From contig NZ_JAHXBG010000009.1 in assembly GCF_020103725.1 (NCBI RefSeq), positions 186,001-250,000 on the forward strand: a stretch of 64,000 nucleotides of DNA, in the 5' to 3' direction. Below, one piece after another: positions 9,054-18,754 of the stretch. Position 1 is the stretch's first letter. Each line of letters opens with the position of its first letter. The position numbers were made by a program, and so were the translations under genes. Below the pieces are notes generated by a model. It ran no database searches. It saw only the letters and a list, made by a program, of their open reading frames with translations, and was not told the DNA's origin. This DNA comes from Hyalangium gracile (GTDB taxonomy: Bacteria; Myxococcota; Myxococcia; Myxococcales; Myxococcaceae).

Positions 9054-10247
9054 ATGCAGCTCAACCTCGTCGAGACCGTGGCGTTCGCTGGCATCACCCT
9101 GTACGTGGGCCATGGGGTGCGTCGGCTCATCCCCCCGCTGTCGAAGTACAACCTGCCGGCGCCCGTGATTGGTGGGCTGCTGGTGGCGTCCGTGCTGGCC
9201 GCCTGCCGGAGCGCGGGGTACACGCCGATCACCTTCGACACGACGCTCCAGAGCCCGCTGATGATCGCGTTCTTCGCGAGCATCGGGTTCGCCGCGTCGC
9301 TGTCGCTGATGCGCCTCGGAGGACCGCAGGTGGCCATCTTCCTGGCCGCCGCCACGGTGCTCGCCATCGTCCAGAACGGCGTGGGGGTGATGCTCAGCTA
9401 TCCGCTCGGCGTCCATCCCCTCTTTGGAGTGCTCGCGGGCTCCGTGACGCTGGCGGGAGGCCCTGCGACAGGGCTGGCCTTCGCCCCCTCCTTCGAGCAG
9501 GCCGGAGTGGCGGGCGCGTCCGCCATCGCCATCGCGTCCGCGATGCTGGGCATCATCTCCGGAGGGGTGGTGGGAGGGCCGGTGGGCACGTTCCTCATCA
9601 CGAGGAACTCGCTGAAGTCGTCGGCGGCTCCCCGCCCGGTGGCGCAGATCGGCGCGCAGCCGGAGGGTTCCTCGGGAGAGGGCTCTGACGGCCAGGGCTT
9701 CATCAAGCACGTCGTCATCATGCTCGCCACACTCTGGGTAGGCGGATGGGTGAGCAAGGGCTTCATGGAGCTCGGGCTGACGCTGCCCGGCTACATCGGC
9801 GCGATGCTGGTGGCGGCCTTCCTGCGAAACCTCGACGACAAGACGCGGTGGCTGAGGCTGTCAGGCCCCATGCTCGAGGAGATGGGCGGCGCGGCACTCT
9901 CCCTGTTCATCGTCATGGCGCTGATGACGCTGGAGTTGTGGAAGCTGACCTCTGTAGCCCTGCCGATGCTGGTGCTCGTGGCCGTGCAGGTGGCCTTCAC
10001 CGTGGCGGTGAGCCTGTGGCCAATGTTCCGGCTGATGGGCAAGGACTACGACTCGGCCGTGATGGGAGCAGGACTGTGCGGGTTCATGCTCGGCACCACC
10101 GCGAACGCCGTGGCCAACATGGAGGCGCTGGTGCGCAAGTTCGGCCCCGCCCCGCGCGCCTTCCTCGTCGTGCCGATGGTGGGCGCCTTCTTCATCGACT
10201 TCACCAACGCCGTGGTGATTACCGTCTTCCTCAATCTGCTGAAGTGA
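9054..10247 (+). CDS. gltS: Sodium/glutamate symporter, GltS (ESS) family
   Basis: A 397-aa inner-membrane carrier with about ten hydrophobic helices in two inverted halves, as in GltS. Each half carries a Gly-rich re-entrant motif. The first is AGGPATGLAFAP at about 134-145, and the second is GLCGFMLGTTANAVANM near 340-356, matching the GLGATPTAIANM-type signature. These form the substrate site for Na+-coupled glutamate uptake. Start ATG 9054 is chosen because the family N-terminus begins there (VETVAFAGITLYVGHGVRR). No strong Shine-Dalgarno is visible. It stands alone, followed by a GntR regulator gene in the same direction 180 bp later. Confidence 0.88.
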   Translation: MQLNLVETVAFAGITLYVGHGVRRLIPPLSKYNLPAPVIGGLLVASVLAACRSAGYTPITFDTTLQSPLMIAFFASIGFAASLSLMRLGGPQVAIFLAAATVLAIVQNGVGVMLSYPLGVHPLFGVLAGSVTLAGGPATGLAFAPSFEQAGVAGASAIAIASAMLGIISGGVVGGPVGTFLITRNSLKSSAAPRPVAQIGAQPEGSSGEGSDGQGFIKHVVIMLATLWVGGWVSKGFMELGLTLPGYIGAMLVAAFLRNLDDKTRWLRLSGPMLEEMGGAALSLFIVMALMTLELWKLTSVALPMLVLVAVQVAFTVAVSLWPMFRLMGKDYDSAVMGAGLCGFMLGTTANAVANMEALVRKFGPAPRAFLVVPMVGAFFIDFTNAVVITVFLNLLK

Positions 10248-10427
10248 GGCGCGGCCCGGAACGGTGGGGCCCGAGCCTGCTCCGTGGCGCGCCAGTCCAA
10301 AACCTGTCCGACCAACCTGTTTGAGACAAGTCCGGTAAGACACAAGCATGTGTGTTCGGGCTGCCTCATACGTTGTCAGAGGCCTCTGCTTGGATGGAGG
10401 AGGCGTGCAACGAGGAGGGTGGCGGGG

Positions 10428-11762
10428 ATGGAACACAAGGGGCTGGTGTCGAGAGTGGCGGAGCAGTTGGAGCAAACGATTGCCCTGGGGCAGTGGCCTA
10501 AAGGCAGGCTGCCTTCCGAGCGGCAGATGGCCCAGCGCTATGGGGTGTCGCGCACCACCATCCGAGGCGCCCTCCAGGGGCTGGCCGCCAGAGGACTCAT
10601 CGTTCAACACCCCGGGCGACAGAGCCGTACGGTGCCCCTGGGTGAAGCGCTGTCGCTGGAGAGCCTGAAGCTGCTGCTGCCCGAGGGCCGCCAAGACATG
10701 GACCGCCGGCCGCTGCTCGAGGGGTACTTCGCCCTCAAGCGGGAGGTGACGGTGGAGCTACTGGCCGCCTGCTGCGAGCACGCCAGCCAGCAAGACGTGG
10801 AGCTGCTGCTCAATGCCAGCTTCGCGTTGAGAGATGAGGCCCGCTGGCAGGAGAAGCGCATCCGGTGGGTGGAGCGAGAGTTCGACCTGCTGAGGCTGGC
10901 GGCCCAAGCAGCGGACCGTCCCGGCCACATGTTGCTCCTGATGTCGTTGGAGAAGGCCTTCCGGGGACTGGCGGACGCGCTGCTCCCCGCGCTGCAACCC
11001 GAGGCCCTCCAGCAGTGGGCCCAGTGCGTGTTCAACGCCCTGGCCGACCGTGACGCCCAGGCCCTTCGCCAACAGCTGCCGGCGCTGCTGAAGGCCGCCG
11101 ACGAGCCGCTGCTCGCCTGCCTGGCTCCGGTACGCGATGCCCCCACCGCACACCACCCCCCTTCGCCTGCCGGGGAGGAGCCCGTGTCGGGCGAGAACGC
11201 CAGCAACTGGTCTGCTTGTCATACCAGTTCGCAACAAGTCGAGCCGACAGGGAGGCCCCCGGTCCACGAGGAGGGGGGCACCCTCGCGTGTGCCACTTCG
11301 AGCCGGAACGCACCCTCGGCCCCACCCGCCCCGCTCTCCGTTGGAGCGGTGCAGGAGAATTCCTGCGGCCGCGAACCCATGGAGGCTCCTCCCGCCCTTC
11401 GCTCCTCCACCGGAGGTGCTCCTGGCAGTCCTTGTTATCCCCCCACCCTGATGCTGGCCTGGGTGCCTCCTTCCTGCTCGGCACTGCCGGCAGCAGACGC
11501 CGAGGGCCCACCTGCCCCGTGTCCGGAAGCTTCCAATGCCGTGGAAAGGGAGCCTGTCCCCAGCGAGTATCAGGCCGCTCTGCCGATGGACGTGGGGGAG
11601 TCCTGCGTGGCTGGTCCCGGCCATGAGCTTGGAGTGGGGGCTCGCCAGCGCTCAGGTGGGCGCCTCGGACTCCAGTCGCCGCCCCGTCCTGTCCACGACA
11701 CCACCGGCGAGTTCCTGGCTTCGCGCCCCACTCCCTCCCCCAACTTCCCTGAAGAGGATTAG
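10428..11762 (+). CDS. GntR-family transcriptional regulator with long low-complexity tail
   Basis: Residues ~1-75 form the GntR winged helix (LPSERQMAQRYGVSRTTIRG, then GLAARGLIVQHPGR). Residues ~85-230 are an all-helical effector domain of FadR/FCD type. The remaining ~210 residues are Pro/Ser/Ala-rich and unstructured, and look unlike a protein domain. The DNA inside this tail (11218-11255) carries an operator-like sequence that is also found in an intergenic region at 32.4 kb. The original stop may therefore have been lost and the frame now reads through intergenic DNA. ATG 10428 follows GGCGGGG. It converges on the BatA-like gene (53-bp gap). It may regulate itself or the neighbouring gltS; the ligand is unknown. 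Confidence 0.75.
   Translation: MEHKGLVSRVAEQLEQTIALGQWPKGRLPSERQMAQRYGVSRTTIRGALQGLAARGLIVQHPGRQSRTVPLGEALSLESLKLLLPEGRQDMDRRPLLEGYFALKREVTVELLAACCEHASQQDVELLLNASFALRDEARWQEKRIRWVEREFDLLRLAAQAADRPGHMLLLMSLEKAFRGLADALLPALQPEALQQWAQCVFNALADRDAQALRQQLPALLKAADEPLLACLAPVRDAPTAHHPPSPAGEEPVSGENASNWSACHTSSQQVEPTGRPPVHEEGGTLACATSSRNAPSAPPAPLSVGAVQENSCGREPMEAPPALRSSTGGAPGSPCYPPTLMLAWVPPSCSALPAADAEGPPAPCPEASNAVEREPVPSEYQAALPMDVGESCVAGPGHELGVGARQRSGGRLGLQSPPRPVHDTTGEFLASRPTPSPNFPEED
11218..11255 (-). repeat. GntR-type operator-like repeat, copy A
   Basis: Contains CATACCAGTTCGCAAC followed by a GTCG..GCCGACAGGG block. The same series occurs on the opposite strand at 32435-32469 with two mismatches and one indel. 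TTGTCATACCA here fits the FadR-type GntR consensus TNGTNNNACNA on one strand, and TGGTATGACAA fits it on the other. It lies inside the reading frame of the GntR gene. Confidence 0.55.
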
Positions 11763-11814
11763 CAAGCAGGTTCAGCCTGAGCGCGCAAATAGAGGCCGAG
11801 GCTCGGCGAGGAGA

Positions 11815-13533
11815 CTACCGTCGCCTCGTCACGTAGAAGTCCGCCAGCAGGGCTCCCAGCAGCACCAGCAGCGGCCAGCGCGCACGGCCGGATGAGCCCG
11901 CGCTACCTTCATCCCTTTGCTCCGCCTCCGCATCCCGCTCGCCGCTGCTGCGCCCACGCAGGTCGGACTCGCGCGCGTCCAGGGCCAGCACCTCCGTCAC
12001 GTCCACCGGCTCACCGTCCCGCTCCAGCGTGTAGCGGCCCGGCACCTGCGGCGCGGGCAGGGTCAGCGCACCGGCTCCAAACACCGGCTTCTCTCCCAGC
12101 GGGCCTACCAGCGTGTAGCGAGCCCCTGGCTGCGTCACCACCGGCAGCGGTTCCCCCAGCGTGAGCTGTCTGCGGGGAAATCCCTCTCTCGCGCGTCGAG
12201 CCTCTCGCAGCACGTTGCCCAACAACACCGGCCAGGCCGGCGTGCGCTGCAGGTTGGAGCGCGCCACCTCCACGTTCAGGTGGACGCGACCCTCCTCCTC
12301 GGACACCAGCACCGCGTCTCCCGCGGTGATGAGCGCGCGGCCCGGCGGATTGTCCCCCGCCGTCCAGCGCACGCCCGCGAGTTGCACGTCGTCCAGCAAC
12401 GGGTGCCCCTTCTCCGAGAAGAAGGGCCCCAGGAACGTGCGCAGCGTGCCTCCCGCTCCCACTGTGACCTTCGCGTCCGTCCCTCGTGGGCCGATGAGCA
12501 TCGCGCCCTCTCCCGGCCCAGCCTCCACCTCCGGAGCCACCACCAGGAACCGCTCCAGCGCCTGACGCGCGGGGGCATCCAGGCCCTCCGCCAGCGCCAC
12601 TCGCACCGGGCGCGCCGCCGAAGGCACCAGCCTCGCCTGCCCGTCCTCCGGCAGCGCGTCCTGCGGCAGCGTCACCTCCACGTCCCCCGCGTTCTCGAAG
12701 GTGAAGCGTACCGTCGCCGCTCCCTCCGCTGGCAGTTGCACCTGCTCGCGCTGCTCCGTGCCCTCCTTCGCGCCCGGCCCCGGCTGCGCGCGCACCCGAA
12801 CCTCCACGCTCTCCGGCCCGCCGAACCGCGCCACCCGCAGCGTCACCGTGGCCTTCGTGCCCTCGTCCCGCCGCTGCGCGGAGACGAGCGCCACGTTGTC
12901 TCGCGGTGCTCCCAGCGCCGTCCACCTCACTGCTGGCGGCACCACGACGCCTTCCGCGGGCAGCACATCCGTGAAGAAGTGCACCCGCCGGCCCGGCCCC
13001 GCCAGCTCCTGCGCCCACAGCAGCGTGGCCGTCACCTCGTGGTCCGCCCCCTGCGCCTGGAACGACTCCAACGCGCTCAGCCCCTTCGAGGGCTCCGTCT
13101 CCGGCCCCGCCAGCACTCGTGGCGCCGAGCCACTGGCCAGCACCGTCACCCGCGTGGCGCGCTCCTCCTCCAGCCGCTTCGCCGCCTCGCGCCTCACGCG
13201 CTCCAGCACCGTCACCCCGTCCGGCCCCCGCGCCGAGAGCGAGAGGCTGCCGTCCACCACCAGCACCACGTGCCTCGCCCGCACGTCGTCGCCAAAGCGC
13301 ACGTCCGCCAGGAAGAGCGACGCCGCGATCACCGCCAGAGTCTCCAGCAGCAGGGACGCCTCGCGCGTGAAGCGCTCGAAGCGGGGACCCGCCTCCGCGC
13401 GCGGACGCGGCGTGCGCCACAGGAAGAGCGCGCTCACCGTCACCGGCTTCTGCCGCCGCCGCAGGAAGTACGCCGCCGCCAGCGGCACCAGCGCCCCCAG
13501 CGCCAGCAGCCCCCATGGGAAGCCGAAGCTCAC
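11815..13533 (-). CDS. BatA-like membrane protein with VWA domain
   Basis: A 572-aa protein and the last gene of the MoxR operon. The N-terminus (FGFPWGLLALGALVPLAAAYF) is the BatA/aerotolerance-type membrane anchor, with a second helix near 60-77. A VWA domain follows with a MIDAS-like motif DGSLS at 94-98. The middle holds beta-rich domains. A C-terminal membrane helix (WPLLVLLGALLADFYVTRR) closes the protein. The start is GTG 13533, overlapping the DUF58 stop by 4 nt (GTGA), which implies translational coupling. VWA proteins of this kind act with MoxR ATPases as chaperones for large assemblies; the client here is unknown. Confidence 0.85.
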   Translation of the reverse strand: MSFGFPWGLLALGALVPLAAAYFLRRRQKPVTVSALFLWRTPRPRAEAGPRFERFTREASLLLETLAVIAASLFLADVRFGDDVRARHVVLVVDGSLSLSARGPDGVTVLERVRREAAKRLEEERATRVTVLASGSAPRVLAGPETEPSKGLSALESFQAQGADHEVTATLLWAQELAGPGRRVHFFTDVLPAEGVVVPPAVRWTALGAPRDNVALVSAQRRDEGTKATVTLRVARFGGPESVEVRVRAQPGPGAKEGTEQREQVQLPAEGAATVRFTFENAGDVEVTLPQDALPEDGQARLVPSAARPVRVALAEGLDAPARQALERFLVVAPEVEAGPGEGAMLIGPRGTDAKVTVGAGGTLRTFLGPFFSEKGHPLLDDVQLAGVRWTAGDNPPGRALITAGDAVLVSEEEGRVHLNVEVARSNLQRTPAWPVLLGNVLREARRAREGFPRRQLTLGEPLPVVTQPGARYTLVGPLGEKPVFGAGALTLPAPQVPGRYTLERDGEPVDVTEVLALDARESDLRGRSSGERDAEAEQRDEGSAGSSGRARWPLLVLLGALLADFYVTRRR

Positions 13534-14390
13534 GCGCTCCCTCCCGCCAGGAAGAGCGGCCTCAAGGGGCCTCTCACGAGCGCGCTCAGCGGCTCCGGAG
13601 CCGCGGCCGTCACCAGCGTCGCCCTCGCCCGCACTGCCGCGGCCCGCAGCCCACGCTGGTGCTCCGCGAAGCGCCGCGCGTACGCGGCCAGCACGTCCTC
13701 CGTCAGCAGTTCCTCCAGCGCCGCCCCGCTCTCCGAGTCCACCAGCCGAGCCCCCTCGCCTCCCGACGGCTCCACGTCCTCCGCGTCCAGCACCTGCACC
13801 AGGAAGAGCGCCGAGGCCCCTCTCGCCAGCCGCGCCGCCAGCGCGGACAGGTCCGTCTCGAACAGGAAGTCGCTCACCACCACGCGCAGGCCACACGGTC
13901 GCAGCGGCGGCATCCGCCCCAGCGCCGCGGACAGATCATCCCTCGCGTCGAATGGAGTCGTCCGCAGCGCCGAGCGGCACACCTGTCCCTGCGCCCGCTC
14001 CGGCCGCGAGCTCGTGGTGAGCAGGGTCGGCGCCAGCCCCTGCAGCGCGCCCACCTCCAGCGCCAGCAGCGCCACCTCCCGCGCTCGCGCCTCCTTCGTC
14101 GGGCTCAGCGCCACCGAGCGCGAGGCATCCACCAGCACCTCCAGGCGCGGAGACACCTCCTCCTGGCGCACGCGGAGGATGATCTCCCCGGTGCGCGCCA
14201 CCGCGTTCCAGTCCACCTGCCGCAAGTCATCCCCAGGCTGGTAGACGCGGAAGTCGTGCAGCTCGAGCGAGGCGCCCGCGGAGGTGGCGCGCACCTCGCC
14301 CAGCTGCCCCCGGTGAGGCACGCGCGGCAGCGCCAGGGCGAGCCCCGGCGCCAGCCTCGCCACCTCGGTTTCGTCCGCCGCCCCGCTCAC
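13530..14390 (-). CDS. DUF58 domain protein
   Basis: A 286-aa soluble protein. The DUF58 signature YQPGDDLRQVDWNAVARTGE is at residues 50-69. It leads into a VWA-like fold with VLVDASRSV (D-x-S-x-S type) and VVVSDFLFETDL. DUF58 proteins pair with MoxR AAA ATPases and Bat proteins. Both ends overlap neighbours by 4 nt (the permease stop upstream, the BatA start downstream), so the genes are translationally coupled. Confidence 0.9.
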   Translation of the reverse strand: MSGAADETEVARLAPGLALALPRVPHRGQLGEVRATSAGASLELHDFRVYQPGDDLRQVDWNAVARTGEIILRVRQEEVSPRLEVLVDASRSVALSPTKEARAREVALLALEVGALQGLAPTLLTTSSRPERAQGQVCRSALRTTPFDARDDLSAALGRMPPLRPCGLRVVVSDFLFETDLSALAARLARGASALFLVQVLDAEDVEPSGGEGARLVDSESGAALEELLTEDVLAAYARRFAEHQRGLRAAAVRARATLVTAAAPEPLSALVRGPLRPLFLAGGSA

Positions 14391-15865
14391 GACGCGTGGA
14401 CCCGCCGCTCGCGCTCGACCAGGGCCCGATCCGCGCCGAAGGCCGCCAGCGCGGCCACCCCGCAGAGGAAGTACACCAGCTCCACCGTCATCTTCGGCTG
14501 GTCCGTCGCGTAGTCATGCGTCGCGAAGTTGACGAGCCCGACGACGGGGTTGAGCAGGTTGATGAGCCCGTTGTCGGCGGACTCCTCCATCAACAGGGCC
14601 AGCAGGGGCGGCAGCACAGCGGCCAGGCCCGCCAGCGCCATGAACAGGATGCGCACCGCCGCCGGAGACGCCAGCCGATCCGAGCGCGGCAGCTTCGCCA
14701 CCAGCACCGCGGCCGACAGGAACAGCACCGGGTACGCTCCCGCGGCCGCCGTGGCATGGAGCAGCGAGCGCCAGTTGTTGCGCGTACCGGAGGAGCTCCA
14801 CCCGAGCACCGTGCAGAAGAGCGCCCACCCCACCAGCAGCAGCACCGCGAGCCGGAACCCTCGCACCGCGCCTGGCCGCAGCAGGCTCCACGCCCGCGTC
14901 TTCGCCCGGAGCGCCCGCGCCTGCCCGTCCACGTCGGACATGACGAAGAGCCCCGCCATCGTCAGGTGCAGACACCCGAGGATTCCCGCCACGGCAGCGA
15001 GCTCCCGAGGAAAGCCCTCCTTCACCCACGCCCCCAGCACCCCCAGCGCGGTGATCAGCATCTGCACCACGAGCGCCCCTCGAGGCCCCCACGAGTAGTT
15101 CTCGGTGATCAGCGACAGCCGCGCGGCGGCCGCCTCGTACAGCAGCCACCCGTAGCTGAGCATCAGCCACAGCGCCACGCCGATGACGTAGGGCAACTCC
15201 TTCTCGCGCATCAACCGGGAGCTCTCCTCGCTGAGCGCGAAGGCTGCCACCAGCCCCTGGAACACCGCCCCGGCCAGCACCCCCAGCACCAGGAAGTGCA
15301 CGAAGGCCCGCCCCAGCCGGCCGTCCGCCAGCGTCGCCGCGCACACCGCCAGCACCGTGAGGAACATCAGCCAGGCCGCTCCCAGCGACAGCACCACCAG
15401 GATCGTCGGCAGCGAGATGCCGTTGAGGTAGTAGCTGAACAGCAGGAAGGGCCCGGCCGCGGACGCGTACAGCGCCGCCTGCACCAGGTAGGACATCACC
15501 TTGCCGCGCAGGATGCGCCGAGGCCCCAGCCCGGTGAGCGCCAGCAGCACCCACGTCTCGTCCTCGCGCTCTCGCGCCAGCGAGCGGTACGCGCTGTAGG
15601 GGATGACGAAGAAGTGCACGAGCCCCAGGCACACGAAGTAGCTGAAGAAGTACCTGCCCCCCCGAGGCCGATAGCCCCCATCCCGCACGTCCGCGTACGC
15701 CATCAGCGACAGCAGCACGCACGCCAGCAGCATCAGCCCGAAGCACACCCAGAACACGCGGGTACGCACACCCTGGCGGATCTCCTTCACCACCAGCGGG
15801 TTGAGCCGGTCCCCCAGCCGCTCGCCCAGGGGCGCCTTCGCCGCGCTCTCCACCGCCGCGCTCAT
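14387..15865 (-). CDS. ABC-2 type transporter permease, GldF-like
   Basis: A 492-aa membrane protein with about twelve hydrophobic helices. The opening NPLVVKEIRQGVRTRVFWV, followed by a first helix, is typical of ABC-2 permeases (ABC exporters that lack a fused ATPase). SAYRSLAREREDETWVLLAL is the conserved cytoplasmic loop that contacts the ATPase. It is encoded directly after its ATPase with a 4-nt overlap. The arrangement recalls the GldA/GldF-type transporter, but cargo and role are not visible from the sequence. Confidence 0.87.
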   Translation of the reverse strand: MSAAVESAAKAPLGERLGDRLNPLVVKEIRQGVRTRVFWVCFGLMLLACVLLSLMAYADVRDGGYRPRGGRYFFSYFVCLGLVHFFVIPYSAYRSLAREREDETWVLLALTGLGPRRILRGKVMSYLVQAALYASAAGPFLLFSYYLNGISLPTILVVLSLGAAWLMFLTVLAVCAATLADGRLGRAFVHFLVLGVLAGAVFQGLVAAFALSEESSRLMREKELPYVIGVALWLMLSYGWLLYEAAAARLSLITENYSWGPRGALVVQMLITALGVLGAWVKEGFPRELAAVAGILGCLHLTMAGLFVMSDVDGQARALRAKTRAWSLLRPGAVRGFRLAVLLLVGWALFCTVLGWSSSGTRNNWRSLLHATAAAGAYPVLFLSAAVLVAKLPRSDRLASPAAVRILFMALAGLAAVLPPLLALLMEESADNGLINLLNPVVGLVNFATHDYATDQPKMTVELVYFLCGVAALAAFGADRALVERERRVHAS

Positions 15866-16842
15866 GCCACCCTCCCCTTCGTCACCGTCATGAACGCATC
15901 CTCGAGGTTCAGCTCCCGGTGGCTGAAGGCGCAGACCGGCACCCCCGCCCCCACCAGCGCCGCCAGCAGCCGCGCCGCCGCCTCATCCACCTGCGTCCGC
16001 GTGGCGCCCGGCTCCAGCTCCAGCCGCACCCGCAGCCCGTCCGCCTCCAGCGCCACCTGCCCCACCCGTGGCTGCTCCAGCAGCACCTTCTCCGCCCGCG
16101 CGTACGCCGCCTCCCCGTCCGCGCCCACCGCCAGCCGCACCGTCAGCTCGCTCCCCCCTCCGCTCTGGCTCTGCGCCAGCAGGTCCGCCACCTTGCCCGT
16201 CGCCAGCAGCCGGCCCTGCTCGATGATGGCGCACGTGTCGCAGATCTCCGCCAACTCCGTGAGGATGTGACTGGAGATGAGGACCGCCTTGCCCTGGTCC
16301 GCCAGCGCTCGCAGCAGCTCTCGCAGCTCGATGCGGGCGCGCGGATCCAGCCCGTCCGCCGGCTCGTCGAGGATGAGCAGCTTCGGGTCGTGCAGCAGCG
16401 TCCGCCCCAGCGCCACGCGCTGGCGCATGCCCTTGGACAGCGCGCTGGTGAGCTTGTCCTTCAGCGGCAGGAGCCCCGTGAACTCCATCACCGACGCCAC
16501 GCGCTTCTTGCGCGCCTCGCCCTTGAGGCCATAGGCGCGCGCGAAGAAGTCCAGGAACTCCCAGACGGTGACGTCGTCGTAGGTGCCGTACCGGTCCGGC
16601 ATGTAGCCGATCAGCGGCCGGGCCTTGTCCGGCGCATCCACCAGCGACTGCCCGTCCAGCAGCACCTCGCCCGCGGTGGGCGTGTCCAGCGTGGCGATGA
16701 TGCGCATGGTGGTGCTCTTGCCCGCGCCGTTGGGCCCGATGAAGCCCAGGATGGTGCCCGCCTCCAGCTCGAAGGACACCTCGTCCACCGCGCGCAGCGC
16801 GCCATAGTCGCGCCGCAGCCCCTTCACCTGCAGCAGGCTCAT
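15862..16842 (-). CDS. ABC transporter ATP-binding protein (GldA-like)
   Basis: A 326-aa ABC ATPase. Walker A GPNGAGKST lies at 36-44, the signature LSKGMRQRV near 137-145, and Walker B LLILDEPADGLD just after. A switch His occurs in ISSHILTELAEICD. A ~90-residue C-terminal extension with a beta-rich domain is typical of ATPases serving ABC-2 exporters. It overlaps the permease by 4 nt and lies 28 nt after the stop of the upstream membrane-protein gene. Confidence 0.92.
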   Translation of the reverse strand: MSLLQVKGLRRDYGALRAVDEVSFELEAGTILGFIGPNGAGKSTTMRIIATLDTPTAGEVLLDGQSLVDAPDKARPLIGYMPDRYGTYDDVTVWEFLDFFARAYGLKGEARKKRVASVMEFTGLLPLKDKLTSALSKGMRQRVALGRTLLHDPKLLILDEPADGLDPRARIELRELLRALADQGKAVLISSHILTELAEICDTCAIIEQGRLLATGKVADLLAQSQSGGGSELTVRLAVGADGEAAYARAEKVLLEQPRVGQVALEADGLRVRLELEPGATRTQVDEAAARLLAALVGAGVPVCAFSHRELNLEDAFMTVTKGRVA

Positions 16843-16870
16843 CGCCCCACCTCGACTCGTCGCGGGCCGC

Positions 16871-18754
16871 TCATGGCTTGTCCACCTGTCCGCGCATGAA
16901 GTGAGTGCCCTCGTGGAGCTGCGCCGGCAGCGTCGCCAGCGGCGCGAAGCCCGGGCCTCCCAGCCTCGCCATGAAGTCCCCCTCCTCCAGCGGCAGCATG
17001 AAGTTGCTCCGGATGCCTTGCGCGCGGATCTCCACTCTGACCGGTGGGCTCACCACCCGCCCGAGGGACTCCTTGCCCGACGGGACCTCCGTAGCCATCC
17101 CCTCGGCGCCATCGGCGAGCTCGGGCAGCGCGTAGTGCCGCTTGCCGAGCCTCACGAGCCCTCCCTGGAGCGGCGCCCCGAGCGCGTTCTGCACCTTCCA
17201 CCCCGCGCCTTCCTGGCGCACCACCAGCCGGGCGCGCGTCGTCAGCACGGCCAGCTCGCCCCACTCCACGTAGGTGCGAGAGGGCAGGAAGCCTTCCGCC
17301 ACCATGCCCCCGCCCGTCCAGCTCACGTCCACGGTCCAGTCCTCCAGCTCGTCCGGCGCCACCAGCACGCCGGTGGAGGGCAGCTGCACCCTGTCAAGCG
17401 CCAGGTTGGCGTAGTACCCCCCCACCGCGGACGTCACCAGGCGATCCCTGGGACGGTCCAGCCAGGTGTAGCTGTAGCGCGAGGCGTGCGTGACGAAGCC
17501 GTCTCCCAGCAACGAGTCCCCGACGATGATCAGGCAGGTGAGCAACGCCACCGCCGGCACGCCGATGAGCAGCGCCACGGGCCCCTTGCGCCGGGCCAGG
17601 ATCAGCCCTCCCGGCCCCACCACCAGCGAGAACAGGAAGATGAGGACGAGGAAGCGCCCCACCGGCACCAGGGCGTTGGGCAGCAGCGGCCACTCGCCTC
17701 CGCGCAAGGCGGACCGCGCCTCCTCCCAGCGCTGCGGCGGGCCGATGGGCTCCAGGTGCGGCTTGCCGTTCTCGACCACCGACAGCAGGGCATCGCGGCA
17801 GTCCTCCGCCCCGGACTGGCACAGGTACACCTGGCCGAAGGCGTACGCGTTCCACGCCTGCCGCTCCGGCTCGGGCTCGAGCAGGGGCAGGCGCTGGAGC
17901 ACGTCTCGCGGCGGCCGCGCCAGGATGAGCGAGCCTCCCGCCGCGGCGTAGTTCTCCAGCGCGGCCCAGACATCCGCGGGCACGGAGGCCACCTCCCCGG
18001 TCACCATAACGGCGGGGAACCCGGAGTAGGCCGCCAGCTCCCGCGGCGCCTCCTCCACGGACATGAACCGGGTATTCACCAGCGGGGACTTGCTGTTCTC
18101 GACGCGAGACAGGCCGGTCCCCGCCTCGAAGGCCTTGGACGTGCCCAGCACCAGCGTGGCGAGGGCATCCCCCTCGTTCAGGTAGATGCCACTGGTGCGC
18201 TTGCGGAGATTGGGCCCCTCCACGGAGAAGAGGCCGGAGGGGACGGCGGAGGGAACGAGCAGGTACGTGGTCAGCCGCTGGCGCGGTGCGAGTTCCACCT
18301 CACGCACGGTGGAGGGAGAGCCCGAGCGATACCCCTGAAAGCCCAGGCGCAGCGGGCGCGGCACGGAGTCCAGGTTCTGCAGCGTCACCTCGAGAGGAGC
18401 GAAGCCGCGCTTGCCGCGCAGCGAGCCGGTGCGTACGGAGACGCGCAGCCCGTCCGTATCCTCCAGGTTCTCCAGGGTGCCAGTCGTATCGGCGTAGCCG
18501 AATCGCTCGGGCTCCTCGGCCTCGACCTCCCACTCCTCCGCGGGGGGAGGCGCTTCGGCCGCGGCCTCCGCTTCCTTCTGGTTCGAGGTGTCCTCCGCGA
18601 GGTCCTTCATGTGGTCCTCCGCGGCGCTCGCCTCACCGGCTTCCTCCGCGGGCTTCGCGGGCGCGACCACCGCGGGAGGCTGAGGCTGCGCGAGCCCGAG
18701 GCCCGCGACGAGCAGCGAGGGCAGCAGCAGCCAGGGCGCCAGGAGCCTACGCAC
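16871..18754 (-). CDS. Membrane protein of the MoxR operon, GATase-like periplasmic part
   Basis: A 627-aa protein with a signal peptide (RRLLAPWLLLPSLLVAGLGLA) and an Ala/Glu/Pro-rich linker to residue ~80. A beta-rich extracytoplasmic region follows with a GATase-like stretch (AVMVTGEVASVPADVWAALE, then AAAGGSLILARPP). Two membrane helices lie near 363-382 and 390-415. A final C-terminal domain may be cytoplasmic. No catalytic motif was recognised. The start is GTG 18754, overlapping the MoxR stop by 8 nt. Its place between MoxR and the ABC ATPase suggests it is part of the same envelope complex. Confidence 0.75.
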   Translation of the reverse strand: MRRLLAPWLLLPSLLVAGLGLAQPQPPAVVAPAKPAEEAGEASAAEDHMKDLAEDTSNQKEAEAAAEAPPPAEEWEVEAEEPERFGYADTTGTLENLEDTDGLRVSVRTGSLRGKRGFAPLEVTLQNLDSVPRPLRLGFQGYRSGSPSTVREVELAPRQRLTTYLLVPSAVPSGLFSVEGPNLRKRTSGIYLNEGDALATLVLGTSKAFEAGTGLSRVENSKSPLVNTRFMSVEEAPRELAAYSGFPAVMVTGEVASVPADVWAALENYAAAGGSLILARPPRDVLQRLPLLEPEPERQAWNAYAFGQVYLCQSGAEDCRDALLSVVENGKPHLEPIGPPQRWEEARSALRGGEWPLLPNALVPVGRFLVLIFLFSLVVGPGGLILARRKGPVALLIGVPAVALLTCLIIVGDSLLGDGFVTHASRYSYTWLDRPRDRLVTSAVGGYYANLALDRVQLPSTGVLVAPDELEDWTVDVSWTGGGMVAEGFLPSRTYVEWGELAVLTTRARLVVRQEGAGWKVQNALGAPLQGGLVRLGKRHYALPELADGAEGMATEVPSGKESLGRVVSPPVRVEIRAQGIRSNFMLPLEEGDFMARLGGPGFAPLATLPAQLHEGTHFMRGQVDKP

